Shown one piece after another: positions 34,556-44,667 of a stretch of 64,000 nucleotides of DNA. The translations under genes and the position numbers were made by a program. This stretch comes from Ascarosepion bandense. Taxonomy: Eukaryota > Mollusca > Cephalopoda > Sepiida > Sepiidae. The stretch is from the NCBI GenBank assembly GCA_037127315.1, contig JBBBDQ010001028.1, positions 3,145,001 through 3,209,000 of the forward strand, written 5' to 3'. The notes under the pieces are model-generated. The model did no database searches and was not told the origin of the DNA. It worked only from the letters and a program-made list of their open reading frames with translations. The first letter of the stretch is position 1. Every line of letters begins with the position of its first letter.

Positions 34556-34600
34556 TTTGATATTTCAGACCGGCCTCGGCCTTTCATCAGAAACAAATGA
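34556..34600 (-). other. CTGATGA...GAAA motif with GGCC hairpin (hammerhead-like)
   Basis: Minus strand: TTTCTGATGA, then AAGGCCGAGGCCGGTCT, then GAAATATC. CUGAUGA and GAAA are spaced as in a hammerhead and the insert can form a GGCC stem. Stem I is weak and stem II leaves unpaired bases. It is a candidate only. Confidence 0.3.
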
Positions 34601-36544
34601 TTTTAAAATTTAAACTAGAAGCGTTCGCCACGAGAATGTTCGTCGAGAGATGTTTACATAATGTGAGGTAGAAAAAGATAGAGTTTTTTAATATTTGTAA
34701 ACGTAAACCTATCTCTAATAATACTTTTAAATGTTGTTTTAAAAAAAATTTTTAAGTGTATCTAAAAAATGTTTAACTATTGAAATATTTATAAAGATTC
34801 AAAATACCGAAGTCCCTATTTATATATATATATATTCATTTATGCGTTATATGAATACAGGATATTAATATATTCACTTCCTAATGAGCTTATCGAGTCC
34901 AATCTGTACATACCAATTTATCAATTGAATCTACTGACTTATTCATATTTGGCCATGTTTTTATAAGTATCTATCTCTCATTGCGAAATATATTCTCTTT
35001 GTATCTTTATTTTCTTTCATTTTAATGCTTTTTAAGAACAATTCTTTCCTTTGACCTAAACATAATCAAGTCTTTTGGTTGCTGCATATCTCTGTGAATG
35101 CTAATGCGTCTATCCGTCTTTTTTTCTGCATATTTACTTATCTGTCTTTTTTCTATTTACCTGTGTTCAAAAATTCCCCTAAATCCTAATCTTGCTAATC
35201 CTTCATAAAAAGATCAGTTTAAAACTTTATGAACGAAACAGCAACTCTAAATGTGAAAGTAAACATGTCTTGCAAAACAATAAAAACCTGTGTGTTTTCA
35301 TTATAGCTGACGCGAATGTCAACTACACGACAGTGTGACGTGCCTTTACGCCTGTCCTAAGGCGACAGATGAAGTGGCCCGTGTCTTTTCACGCTTACAT
35401 TGTCCCATCCGTTTTGATTAAGTCTTGCAAGTGTTTTGTTTGTGTCCATTTAATCCTACAAGAGAGCCAGTACTTAATCTCCCCAGGTGCCACTTAGAGA
35501 ACAGCAGTGAATTAACGCTGTGGTTTGGCGTGTTTTTATGGAATACCAGATGCAACAAAATCTACTTCCGTTTAGAAACGACAGAATGATCAATCAATTG
35601 ATACATTTAGCTTATCTTTTATCCATTCCATATTTTCATACGCAATATTTTACTGTGCTAAGCCGTGTACAACGACTTGGAAATATATACTGTAAAAACA
35701 GATTAACAAAATAAAAATTCCTCTATAGTCTTGAAGTTCTGTGAAGTATAACCGTGCCTCATAAACAGAGAGTGCTCTTAAACCCTGGATTGGAACCCTC
35801 CTAAAAATTGATAGTTGTCTCATTTTAAATTCCATAAACGTTCTTATTCAAGTGAAATATTTAATCAAAATATTAAAACTTACGGTGTAAATGGTATTGG
35901 AATCAACGGTGATGTTATCCAGTAGGTGTTTCATTGCACATCAATATAGGTTTGGACGATATCCTGCAAGAGTGAGTAGGTTAAAGTGGTTTTATGAGAT
36001 GAATACTAGTGTGATAGTGTTATTATAGTGATGAACCAAGAATAAAAGCATATAGAATAGAATGCACATGATCTGAAGGAAGAAATGTGTGTCTAATGTA
36101 GAAGGCTTAAAAAAAAGACGTGGTTAACTGCAGCAGAATTGAAAGAAATCAAGAGAAAATGAAAAGGGGGAACAAGAAACCTGCATAAAGAATTGATTTT
36201 GATTCATATAGAGAAAAGAGTTGATTTCTTGGATTTGATGAAGGCAGAGATTGTGTTTATTTGCAACATTGTCGACTTTTAGTAGAGGGTCTCAGTTTTA
36301 CCCAAGGGATATGCGGCAACTCTACCACAGAATATATTTTTAACTGATTAAATTAAAATTAGTTTGTAGTTACAAGAAGGCAAAATTCTTGAAGATAATG
36401 AGCAAGAGATCAAATGTTGGAAATAATATATTGTATATTGTAATTATGAACTGCAACGAGCATCGCGTGGATTTCAGAAAATACCAACCAAGATGAATCG
36501 ATATCCTGAGGAATTACCATAAAAATACTGATAGAAAAGAACAG
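34601..36544. other. Unassigned DNA
   Basis: No gene is recognised. A short TA run lies near 34822. Segments around 35280-35510 are less AT-rich but carry no coding motif. Confidence 0.35.
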
Positions 36545-37105
36545 AGGGAAGCCCCGTCATGCCGGTGAGAAAGTGACAAGTCAGGTCAATTATATAGCAA
36601 ATCGTCGTTTTGATTTGTTCGAGAACCTTGACATGAATAGCAGAAACATCCAACTAGATATGGCAACAGTATTCAATGCACGGACGAATGTAGACTCATA
36701 GATATGTAAAATGGATTATGATAAGAAAAGCTTCTTGACCCTAAACAATGGTCCAAGCAGTAGATGCATCTATAGATTCGATGTAGTCATTTTATTTGAG
36801 GTCGTTTGATAGACTAAGGCCAAGAAAACGCAGTGTGTTGCTATTTAGTTGACTAGCATCATTCAGTTCTGATGGAAGGTAAGAAAGTTTCTCTCTAGTT
36901 GTTAAAGAATGGCAGCTTTGTTTTGGAAACATTGAAATGTACGAGCCATTTCTACTCCATTCAACCACAGATTGGAGATCCTTTTGAATAGCAGCAGCCA
37001 GGTTAACTTTGTCAGCCTTGGCAGATTTTTTATTGAGACAGGAGGATATGGTAGTTTCATCTGTATATATGTCTACTTGGGAACTGATTACATGTATTAA
37101 TAAGC
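36545..37105 (-). mobile_element. CR1/Jockey-group LINE RT scrap (inverted)
   Basis: Minus-strand frame: VDIYTDETTISSCLNKKS (the DD box region, first Asp changed to T/D context), ADKVNLAAAIQKDLQSVVEW, SNTLRFLGLSLSNDLK, NDYIESI and later YIRPCIEYCCHIW in another frame. The same NTLR.FGL.LS..LKW.HYIESI wording occurs in the LINE at 20320, so both belong to one family. Stops and frame changes make it inactive. Confidence 0.75.
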
Positions 37106-37325
37106 AGATAAGACTGTTAAAGAATTACTCGATGAAAGTCCCAAGTTGTCACAAAAAAGTATAACCGTCAGCATAAATGCATTAGTAAATAAATCCATTG
37201 CGATGTATGTCGCAAATTTAGCTTCAATATAAAAAAAGAGATATTATGAATATCTGTTTAGGAAAATAGCAGAAAATGATAGTCATAAAGTATTGTGATC
37301 ATTTATTTGTCATCGAAGTACTGAA

Positions 37326-37610
37326 ATCCGAGTCTATTGTGAAAGATAGGGAAATTAGCAAGTGTCAAATTATTGATTTTGCTGTTCTATTTGATACAAG
37401 AGTAGATTACAAAGAAACGGAACAGATTTAAAAATACCTGGATGGTGCTAAAGAGTTCAAAAGGCTACAGGACAGGATTGTTGAAATGATTCCTGTGCTA
37501 TGAATTTGCGTTGAAGACCACCTAGAAAATCGAAAAAAGCGCTTACGGAAAATTAAGAACGAAATCACCAGAAAAATGCCATTCTTTATTCTGTGAGGAT
37601 TCTCAGAGAC
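37326..37610 (+). mobile_element. Non-LTR element endonuclease-like scrap
   Basis: Plus frame ESIVKDREISKCQIIDFAVL followed by FDTRVDYKETEQI, stop, KYLDGAKEFKRL. The pattern IIDFAV-P/D...K...KY.DL resembles the nuclease tail of restriction-like-endonuclease LINEs, such as the one at 29350-29450. The conserved RPD is not visible. Assignment is by pattern only. Confidence 0.45.
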
Positions 37611-37819
37611 ATTCTTGAGTTGGAAAGACTCTACTTAGAGCCATGCTCCAAGAAAAGAATTTTCATTCACTTAATGAGTGCACGATTTTAAGAGGAATAA
37701 TAATAATAATATTCATAAAAATTAATAACAGTAATAATGCTTATAAGAGTTGCTCTGATACTATATTTTTTTATTAATTAAATATGTTCGCACATTAATT
37801 ATATAATATGAATTTCAAA

Positions 37820-38062
37820 ATGCCGTCTCCTGTGGTGAGTGATATTTTATTAAATGTGAATTGTTTATTTTGTATAATAATTTCTAAAGACTTGAGTCTT
37901 TCCTTGCATTGGAGGCTGTAAAAAATTTTTGTATTTTCCACTGTTATTTGTCTTATGTTGATAGTTTGATTTTGGTTATTCGTAATATGCTGGACGCTAT
38001 TTTGTTTGTTTCTTCCATTAATACATCCCTTCGTGTCAACACTTCATCAGAAAGAAACTATT
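37820..38062. repeat. Direct terminal repeat of PLE 3, copy 1
   Basis: CCGTCTCCTGTGGTGAGTGA through GTTGATAGTTTGATTTTGGT and on to a hammerhead-like end. It matches 40026-40270 in the same orientation, 2.2 kb apart. It resembles the pseudo-LTRs of Penelope-type elements. Confidence 0.75.
38010..38062 (-). ncRNA. Degenerate hammerhead ribozyme in PLE 3 terminal repeat
   Basis: Minus strand: GTTTCTTT, CTGATGA (38051-38045), AGTGTTGACAC (stem II GTGT/ACAC), GAAG where GAAA is expected, GGATGTA, then GGAAGAAAC, which pairs with GTTTCTTT. Only the last A of GAAA is changed. Hammerheads of this kind are documented in PLE terminal repeats. The second repeat copy (about 40215-40265) keeps GATGA and a GTA site in eroded form. 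Confidence 0.6.
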
Positions 38063-39350
38063 GGCAAAATTAAACAACTCAAGAAGACATTTTTCTAAAA
38101 AGAGTTTTACATGTGAATGGTGTGCGGTCAGGGCTCTGTGCAAAACTGGGAAAACGACATCTACACATTCCTTGGCATAGTCCGGGATATTAAGTAAATG
38201 TTGGCCTTTGGCTGAGTCATCGGCAGACCGAGTCGTTGTTAGCTCAAATGGCAGAAGCATTTTGACAAATTCGGATCTCTAGTTTCTAATTGGTCCGTAC
38301 CACCACAAGTATTTAGCGAGCGTTTGAACTTATTCACTAAACAACTATTTTGAAAATGAGAAAGACCATCCTTGACAAAAGAGAGAAACACCGAACTGAT
38401 TCCCAAAGACAACATGTAATATGACAGTTGAATGACCTGACACTCAAACATTTGACATTTGTCTACCTAATCCCAGCAAATTCAAATAAATAGGACAATG
38501 ACTAGGCCCCAAAACTGCCGGTTCATGATGTGTTTTAGGACATTTATAGGATAACTGTTGTCACTTAAAATGTTATGACCGTCCTCAATTTCTTTATCAA
38601 GGGCACAATAAAAAAATCATCAACGCGCGATGGAATAAAGTAGATATCAGATTAATCTTTCGGGACATTGGAAGAAAAGAATTCCAGTTGGTGTACAGAC
38701 CTGTGAACGTAGATTTGCGATAAACACATGTAACAAACAAACCCTCTCTACGTTCAACAACAACGTCTAAAAAAGGCAAAGCATAATTATTCTCCACTTG
38801 TATAGTTTATTGCAAGGATGGATGAAGGCATTGGGTTAGGTATGAACAATTGTGGCGTCGTCGATGTAATCAAAGAAAGTAGAAAGTATCAACGATACAA
38901 CTCAAATATACATATAGTTTACGGAATTTCTCAAAAAGAAGTCTTTCAAAGAAACCAACGAAATATTAGCCAATACTGGATCCAAGGGCCTATCTATATA
39001 AACGTCATAGACTTTGGCATACTTATTATTATTAAAACTAAACTCAAACATCTCTGTTGCTATCTGCACAGACTCCAAAGACAGAGCTTCTGGAATTAGT
39101 GCAGAACATAGGTAATTCATACAGAGAGTATCAGGAGAAATATCTAAGGTATCTTGAAGGACACATTTGTATACAAACTAGCAATGTCAAAAGACACTAA
39201 AAGTGTGTTTCCAAAACAAATTTCTGAGTTTCTAATAAAATGAGAAAACTTAAATGATTCTGAGATGCAGTGAGTGGAAAATAGATCAGAAACAGGTTGA
39301 AGTATTTCAGCCAACCATTTAGCTAATTCATGCTGTACAGAATATGATAT
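38040..39350 (-). mobile_element. Penelope-like element 3 (RT + GIY-YIG), degenerate
   Basis: Minus order: YSVQHELAKWLAEILQP and FDIASLYTNV near 39345-39150 (RT3), QIATEMFEFSFNNNKYAKVYD and DPVLANI at 39120-38902 (eroded GxAMGSPLGPVLANI box), then ALPFLDVVVERREG and YRKSTFTGLYTNW at 38797-38597. GGTDQLETRD with KMLLPFELTTTRSADD at 38300-38140 is a worn GIY-YIG region, and the reading ends in LFNFANSFF. The YxDD catalytic box is not readable. N-terminal RT is absent: coding sequence gives way to a tandem repeat at about 39360. Confidence 0.85.
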
Positions 39351-39373
39351 TGTTATACTGATTCATAGATACT

Positions 39374-40012
39374 GTTTTTAGAATCCACTATTTCACCAAA
39401 GCTTTTAGTCGACGGGCAAGAGCGTAAATAGTCATTCGCCGATAGTCCTGTTTTGCAGTATCACAGCTCATCAGTACGGCTATTTTGAAACCCAACCGAT
39501 TTGACATCAGTCGGAGATTCTACCACTAAACTGTAGGAGTGCATATTTTAAAGTGTTATATACATAATGTAAAAACAAACGCCAGTTGGCAAAAGTGTTC
39601 AATTCATTGCTAGAGAACGATGCGTAAATAGCAATGAGTAGCTTCTGTTTTTAGAATTTACCATTTCCCCAGAGTACTCAATCAACGGCGAGAGTGTAAA
39701 TAGTCATCTGCTGACAGTCTTGTTTCGCTGTATCACAGCTCCTCAGTACGGCTAGACATCTGGTTGGTTCCAGCTGGGATTGAATCCCAACTGATTTCAC
39801 ATCAGTCGAATTCTACCTACAATCTATCGGCACACGACGTAGGAGTGCCGATTTTAGCGTGTTATATACACAATATAAACAAACACCAGTAGCCAAGAGT
39901 AATCAATTCATTGTTGAAGAACGATGCGCAAATAGCGGTGAGTAGCAATTATTTTTAGAATCTGTCATTTCTCGAGAATGCTCAATCTACTGGTGAGAGC
40001 GTCGTAAGCGTA
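39374..40012. repeat. Tandem repeat, unit about 275-300 bp, 2.2 copies
   Basis: Units start at 39374, 39647 and 39949 with a TTTTTAGAATCCACTATTTC-like word. Internal landmarks are GAGAGCGTAAATAGTCAT, CAGTATCACAGCTCATCAG and GTTATATACATAATGTAA. Unit 2 has an extra TAGACATCTGGTTGGTTCCAG stretch. The third unit is cut off after about 64 bases. It lies between the two direct repeats of PLE 3. Confidence 0.85.
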
Positions 40013-40025
40013 TATATATATATAT

Positions 40026-40270
40026 AACGTCTCCTATGGTGAATGATTTTTTTAATTTAATCTAGACTGTTTATTTTTTTATAATATTAACTTCTACGTT
40101 TTTAATTCTTTCCTTTCATTGGGTGCTTTAGATCATTTTGTTGTTATCCGCTAATATTTATCCTTTGTTGATAGTTATATTTTGGTCATTCATGATGTTC
40201 TAGTGGATTTTGGACATGTTCCAAGTTAATCTACGCCATTATTTTCACATCTCATCTTTTAATAAAACTT
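40026..40270. repeat. Direct terminal repeat of PLE 3, copy 2
   Basis: ACGTCTCCTATGGTGAATGA through GTTGATAGTTATATTTTGGT. It matches 37820-38062. Confidence 0.75.
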
Positions 40271-40995
40271 ACCGCAATAGCACATCATTTTCTTATTATT
40301 ATTGGCAATTATAAGATGCCAATAAAACCCTTACAATAAAATGGAAAATATTAATAAAAAAAAAAACATTTGTAAATCTTTTCAATGAGTCATGTTTTCT
40401 ATATTTACAGGAAAAATGATAAATTATAAAATTCCCAAATTTAAACTTGCTGAATAAAAATAGCGTAGTAACTTCCATCTGTCATCATTTTAAAAAATAT
40501 ACCCTCTATATATAGGCAGATATCTCAATCCGTGTATATGGAAGTGCTGCTTCTTTACTGCTTCTTTACAGATCACATTTGCCATTCTTCCTCGCCCTGT
40601 TTTTACAGAAACTATGGGATATTAACAAGTCTTCTTCATGATTACTTTAGGGTTCAAATATTTTAGGCAAATCCTAACTTTACTCAACAAAGAGGAGAGA
40701 GACACACGCATTATACATAAGGAATTGAATAATGTAACTGAAAAATTCCTGTCGTGTGCTTAGTCGTACGAACAGACTTATACAGGTTTGTCAGGATAGA
40801 AATACATTAGACGCCGGGCTAAACTTTACATCGACAAACGCCGAAAATACAGGAATGTTTTAATTTAAATTTAAAAGTTTACATTGTAAATGTAGAATTT
40901 TGAATTTAAAGAATGTAATTTTTTTAATTTGACGCCACGCGTCTCTGTCGATGTAAATTTGTAATCTCCTGTTGGTTGTATTTTTGTTTACAACA

Positions 40996-40997
<2 letters not shown>
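40271..40997. other. Unassigned AT-rich DNA
   Basis: No gene or repeat family recognised. Confidence 0.35.
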
Positions 40998-41042
<45 letters not shown>

Positions 41043-41087
41043 AGATTATACAAGCAACTTTTTTATATACCCCTATACATATAGACA

Positions 41088-41136
<49 letters not shown>
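40998..41136. repeat. (ATCT)n and (TA)n microsatellites
   Basis: About 11 ATCT units at 40998-41043 and about 22 TA units at 41091-41135. Confidence 0.95.
41047..41092 (+). repeat. 46-bp perfect inverted repeat, left arm
   Basis: Exact reverse complement of 41739-41784. Landmark: CAAGCAACTTTTTTATATAC. Confidence 0.9.
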
Positions 41137-41139
<3 letters not shown>

Positions 41140-41296
41140 CACTTAAGAAGAATGTTTAGAAGATTTGCAGGAGATTCCGAAGTCATTTGGAGGTCGTGCT
41201 TAAAGCCAATGGCCATTTTATTAAATAACTTCACTCTTTAGTAAAAAAAAGTCCATGAGAAACCAAACGTATTGGCTAAGATAAACATTCATTTTG

Positions 41297-41300
<4 letters not shown>

Positions 41301-41343
<43 letters not shown>
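41301..41343. repeat. (CT)n-(TA)n microsatellite
   Basis: Short CT run followed by about 17 TA units. Confidence 0.95.
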
Positions 41344-41346
<3 letters not shown>

Positions 41347-41616
41347 TATAGATGCCCAGTCCGTAAACGCTGAGGAAACTCCATGTATGTATTATTGTGT
41401 GTATAGGGGCCACCCAAGTATAAGTGTATTTCATGTAAAAGAATGGACCTAATTATGTATATGTTTTTTCATCATGTGAGACCGCCTGATTATATGTGGG
41501 TTGTGCTAATCTTGAATGCAGTCAATTGTGAATTCTTGAACTGATTATACATTCCTATACTGATCATTCTACCCATATGTGTACAGGTTAGTATCAAAAT
41601 CCGAATGTTGTATGTC

Positions 41617-41661
<45 letters not shown>
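41617..41661. repeat. (TA)n microsatellite
   Basis: About 22 TA units. Confidence 0.95.
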
Positions 41662-41663
<2 letters not shown>

Positions 41664-41738
41664 GTAATGTTTGTTAAGATGTATGAAAAGAAAATATATC
41701 ACCTCGTTTAAAAGTAGATGGATAAGTGTAAACAGGCG

Positions 41739-41784
41739 TACATTGTCTATATGTATAGGGGTATATAAAAAAGTTGCTTGTATA
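41739..41784 (-). repeat. 46-bp perfect inverted repeat, right arm
   Basis: Pairs with 41047-41092. The 646-base interval between arms holds two more TA runs and no gene. Confidence 0.9.
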
Positions 41785-42566
41785 CTTATATAATTATATT
41801 TATATTTATATATATATATATATATACGGGTGTGCATACACGTGTGTGTGGATGCGCTCCTCATAAAATTGCGAGTGTTTGAACACAATAATTGTATGTG
41901 GATATAAATAGATGAATGTATGTATGAAGAACACATTTATGAGTATATATACGTATGTATGTGAGGATGTATATAAGTACGAAAATATATGTGTATTTTG
42001 GGAGTATGTGTGAGAATTACTAACATACTTATATATATATAACACTATTTATACGCTCAGAAATCCCGTCTTTATAAAATGTATATATGTGAGTATATGA
42101 ACGCAAGATCCGTATGTAGACATGAAAAAGTGTAGGTTGGTAAGTATGTATAAGCATAAACACTGTCACATTTGTATATATATGTAGGGATGTGCGCATA
42201 TGTGAATATGGATATAAGTCAGTGTACGTGGGTGGGTTAATTTATGGGGTTACACATACACACGTATTCATGGAATTAGAAATAAGCGGTTAATGACTTA
42301 GAGGTCAGCATCTTCACGACTGGTCTGAACACCCCCAGCTGATGTGACGCCAATGCCACTGTCCGGACTCTCTTTTACTCTTTCTTTTTTCCTTCTTCTT
42401 ATGTTTTTATTTTTTATCTTTCTCTTTATTTAAAAAAATGCTTATTCCGGCAAAATTTTTGGTACCAAATGGAAGGAATATTGTGTGATGTGATGAAATG
42501 AGCTAATTAAGCTCATTGAAATGAATTATAATTTATAACCAATTTAAATGACGTGTTGAGTTATCC
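41785..42566. other. Unassigned TA/TG-rich DNA
   Basis: Short TATA and GTGTATA runs. The ORFs here (41490-42045 minus) read through them. Confidence 0.4.
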
Positions 42567-42601
<35 letters not shown>

Positions 42602-42637
42602 CCTTCTATCTATCAGTCTATATGTGTGTGGGTATGT

Positions 42638-42672
<35 letters not shown>
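42567..42672. repeat. (TA)n-(GA)n and (TG)n microsatellites
   Basis: TA then GA units at 42567-42600, TG/TATG units at 42622-42672. Confidence 0.95.
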
Positions 42673-42677
<5 letters not shown>

Positions 42678-42755
42678 CTGAGAGCACATTTTATTATAGC
42701 CGTAATATATATATATATATATTACGGCTATAATAAAATGTGCTCTCAGACACAT

Positions 42756-42774
<19 letters not shown>
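42653..42774. repeat. 122-bp perfect palindrome
   Basis: The centre lies between 42713 and 42714 in a TA run. Each 61-base arm reads (TG)n, TATGTGTCTGAGAGCACATT, TTATTATAGCCGTAA and (TA)n. No mismatch is found from 42653 to 42774. Confidence 0.95.

Positions 42775-42820
<46 letters not shown>
42774..42820. repeat. (TA)n microsatellite
   Basis: About 23 TA units between the palindrome and PLE 2. Confidence 0.95.
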
Positions 42821-42822
<2 letters not shown>

Positions 42823-42849
42823 AAAATATTTCTGCAAGTACAGAAGTTA

Positions 42850-43001
42850 ATTAAAGAAATAAAAGTGTGCAGCTTGATGTTACACATTTTAAATATATTA
42901 AAAAGCAAAGCAACCGGTTTCGCTCCCGCTCTTCAGGCCTCTACGGGAGATTTTAACCAGAATTAAAAAATAAAGAAGTGTGTCATGAAAATGAAAAAAA
43001 C
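42850..43001 (-). repeat. Terminal inverted repeat of PLE 2, left
   Basis: About 152 bases that match the reverse complement of 44443-44596 with few differences. Contains a hammerhead-like core at 42938-42913 on the minus strand. Confidence 0.85.
42913..42938 (-). ncRNA. Hammerhead-like core in PLE 2 terminal repeat (left)
   Basis: Minus strand CCTGAAGAGCGGGAG then CGAAACCGGTT. CUGANGA (N = A), a short GC-closed stem II, GAAAC and GGUU at the cleavage-site position fit a minimal type I hammerhead. An alternative CTCCCG/CGGGAG hairpin competes, so folding is uncertain. Confidence 0.45.
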
Positions 43002-43123
43002 AAATACGAATGCTAGAGGCTAATTATATCGAGTCCCAATAACTCACGCTGTTTGCACAACGCAGGCTTTCGGGACCCGATATACAAAGCTTCCAGAACC
43101 TTAAAGTAGAATGAAGAGTATGA

Positions 43124-43678
43124 TCAGGACACAACAGTGAACCGATCTACACTAAAATTAGCAGCATGCTTTCTATTGTTTATTAGGTGCTCGCAAATAG
43201 CGGAACCGTAGGTATTCGGGACGGATCCATTTCGAGGTAAGGTGTGGTTTCTTATTTCAGTTGGAACATGTTGTTTTATTCTCATGTCGAGACGCTGAGT
43301 TGTTCTTCCTATGTAGTAAACTCCGTAACTACATTTATATTGATAAATTATAGAATTAATTTGATGGGGAGGAAGAACATCCTTGCCTGCAGAACATAAC
43401 ATGGGCCGGGTTTGAAATACAATACGTACCTCAGCCGAGAAAAAACAGCAATGATCATTTGATGAAATTTGTCTAGCCAAACTTTCACATTTTGATCCAA
43501 TCCAGGGAAGTCTAAGATAAACAGGGCATTTTTTGACAGTAATGAATTTGTCCTTTTTGAATTCAAAAATTTTGTTACAGATGACCGAATGCGCAGTGTC
43601 GGGCGGATACCCTAAACTACATAAGGTTTCCTTTACAAAACTGATTTCTTCATCAAGGAAAGACTCAGAACAAATCAT
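43124..43678 (-). pseudogene. PLE 2 GIY-YIG endonuclease region (184 codons)
   Basis: Best-preserved GIY-YIG of the window. It has the first strand YQYKC and the YYIGRT loop with its conserved Arg (about residues 118-124). Then come RIKQHVP and a C-terminal AICEHLINNRKHAANF with Glu and Asn, in the order expected for the PLE nuclease that nicks the target. The upstream half carries RT-thumb sequence (CPVYLRLPW). The first Met is internal. Confidence 0.9.
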
Positions 43679-44467
43679 TAACGCCCTGTGGACTAGGGTT
43701 CTAATAATGTTTAACTTACTTTTTTTAGAACAAAAGAAATCTCAACGCGTATATAACCCCGCAAATGTTGATTTCCTATCGATAGAGGTGAGAAAAGTTT
43801 TAGGTGTCCGATGTACTAGGACATCTAAAAAACTAGTTGAGAATTCGATTCTTTCTCAACAGTAAACCTCAGTGCTGGATGGATATTATTCAGAAAAGTG
43901 TGAAACTGCTCTGACTCAAGTTCATTATCAAATAAACAGAAAGTGTCATTCACATATCGACAATACAATTCAGGATGAAGTGAGCTACTACGTATTCTCT
44001 CCTCATTGAAAGCCCACAAAAATATTGGCAACTGCTGGACCCAAAGGAGAGCCCATAGCGACCCCATCTATCTGTCGATGCATAGTATTATTGAAACTAA
44101 ATTCAACAGGTGACGTAGCAAATTTCATCAAATCCACAAAAATTGATTCAGGTATACTAGGTGGAGATAAAGAGCTAAGATAAAGTAAATCACAGCAGAT
44201 ATCTATTGTCTCCAAAAGGGGTTCACAAGTATATAATGAAGAAACATCAAAGAAACACATGAACTTACCTGAAGAAGAAAACTTTCGGATGCGGTCAACA
44301 AAAGAAAAGGAGTCCTTTAGACAGAATCCACTTAAGCGTTGCAACATTGGCTCCAAAAGAGAAGACAGCCATTTGGCTACTTTGTGTTGCGCTGATCCAA
44401 CCGTTGAAATAAAAGGTCTCAATGGTACACCATCCTTATAGACTTTTTTTTCATTTTCATGAAACAC
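43124..44467 (-). mobile_element. Penelope-like element 2 (RT + GIY-YIG)
   Basis: Minus order: DGVPLRPFISTVGSAQHKVA, FFDVSSLYTCEPLLETI and QIDGVAMGSPLGPAVANIF (44467-44003), then CRYVNDTFCLFDN (44067-43825, catalytic box YVND instead of YVDD), a fingers-to-nuclease linker near 43800-43700, and CPVYLRLPWIGSKCESLARQ with the GIY-YIG core IIYQYKCSYGVYYIGRTTQR (43678-43124). Frames change at 44010 and about 43825-43680. RT and nuclease are close to complete downstream of RT3, but the RT N terminus is missing. About 150-bp inverted repeats bound it. Confidence 0.9.
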
Positions 44468-44590
44468 TTTTTTATTTTTTTAATTCTGATTAAAATCTCC
44501 CTTAGAGGCCTGAAGAGCGGGAGCGAAACCGGTTGTTTCGCTCTTTAATATATTTACAATGTATAACATCAAGCTGCACATTTTTATTTC

Positions 44591-44596
<6 letters not shown>
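44443..44596 (+). repeat. Terminal inverted repeat of PLE 2, right
   Basis: Inverted copy of 42850-43001. Its inner end merges with the first codons of the RT frame (FHENEKK), so the junction is a fusion and not an ancestral 5' end. A hammerhead-like core lies at 44509-44534 on the plus strand. Confidence 0.85.
44509..44534 (+). ncRNA. Hammerhead-like core in PLE 2 terminal repeat (right)
   Basis: CCTGAAGAGCGGGAG then CGAAACCGGTT, identical in the core to the left copy but pointing the other way. Confidence 0.45.

Positions 44597-44636
<40 letters not shown>
44595..44636. repeat. (TA)n microsatellite
   Basis: About 20 TA units, mirroring the TA run on the other side of PLE 2. Confidence 0.95.
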
Positions 44637-44639
<3 letters not shown>

Positions 44640-44667
44640 TGTGTGTGTTTGTGTATCTGTGTGTGTA

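Noticed and set aside
42285..42370. tRNA-like stretch (GCGGTTAATGACTTAGAGGT)
   Set aside because: Only an A-box-like start. The B box and cloverleaf pairing are missing.
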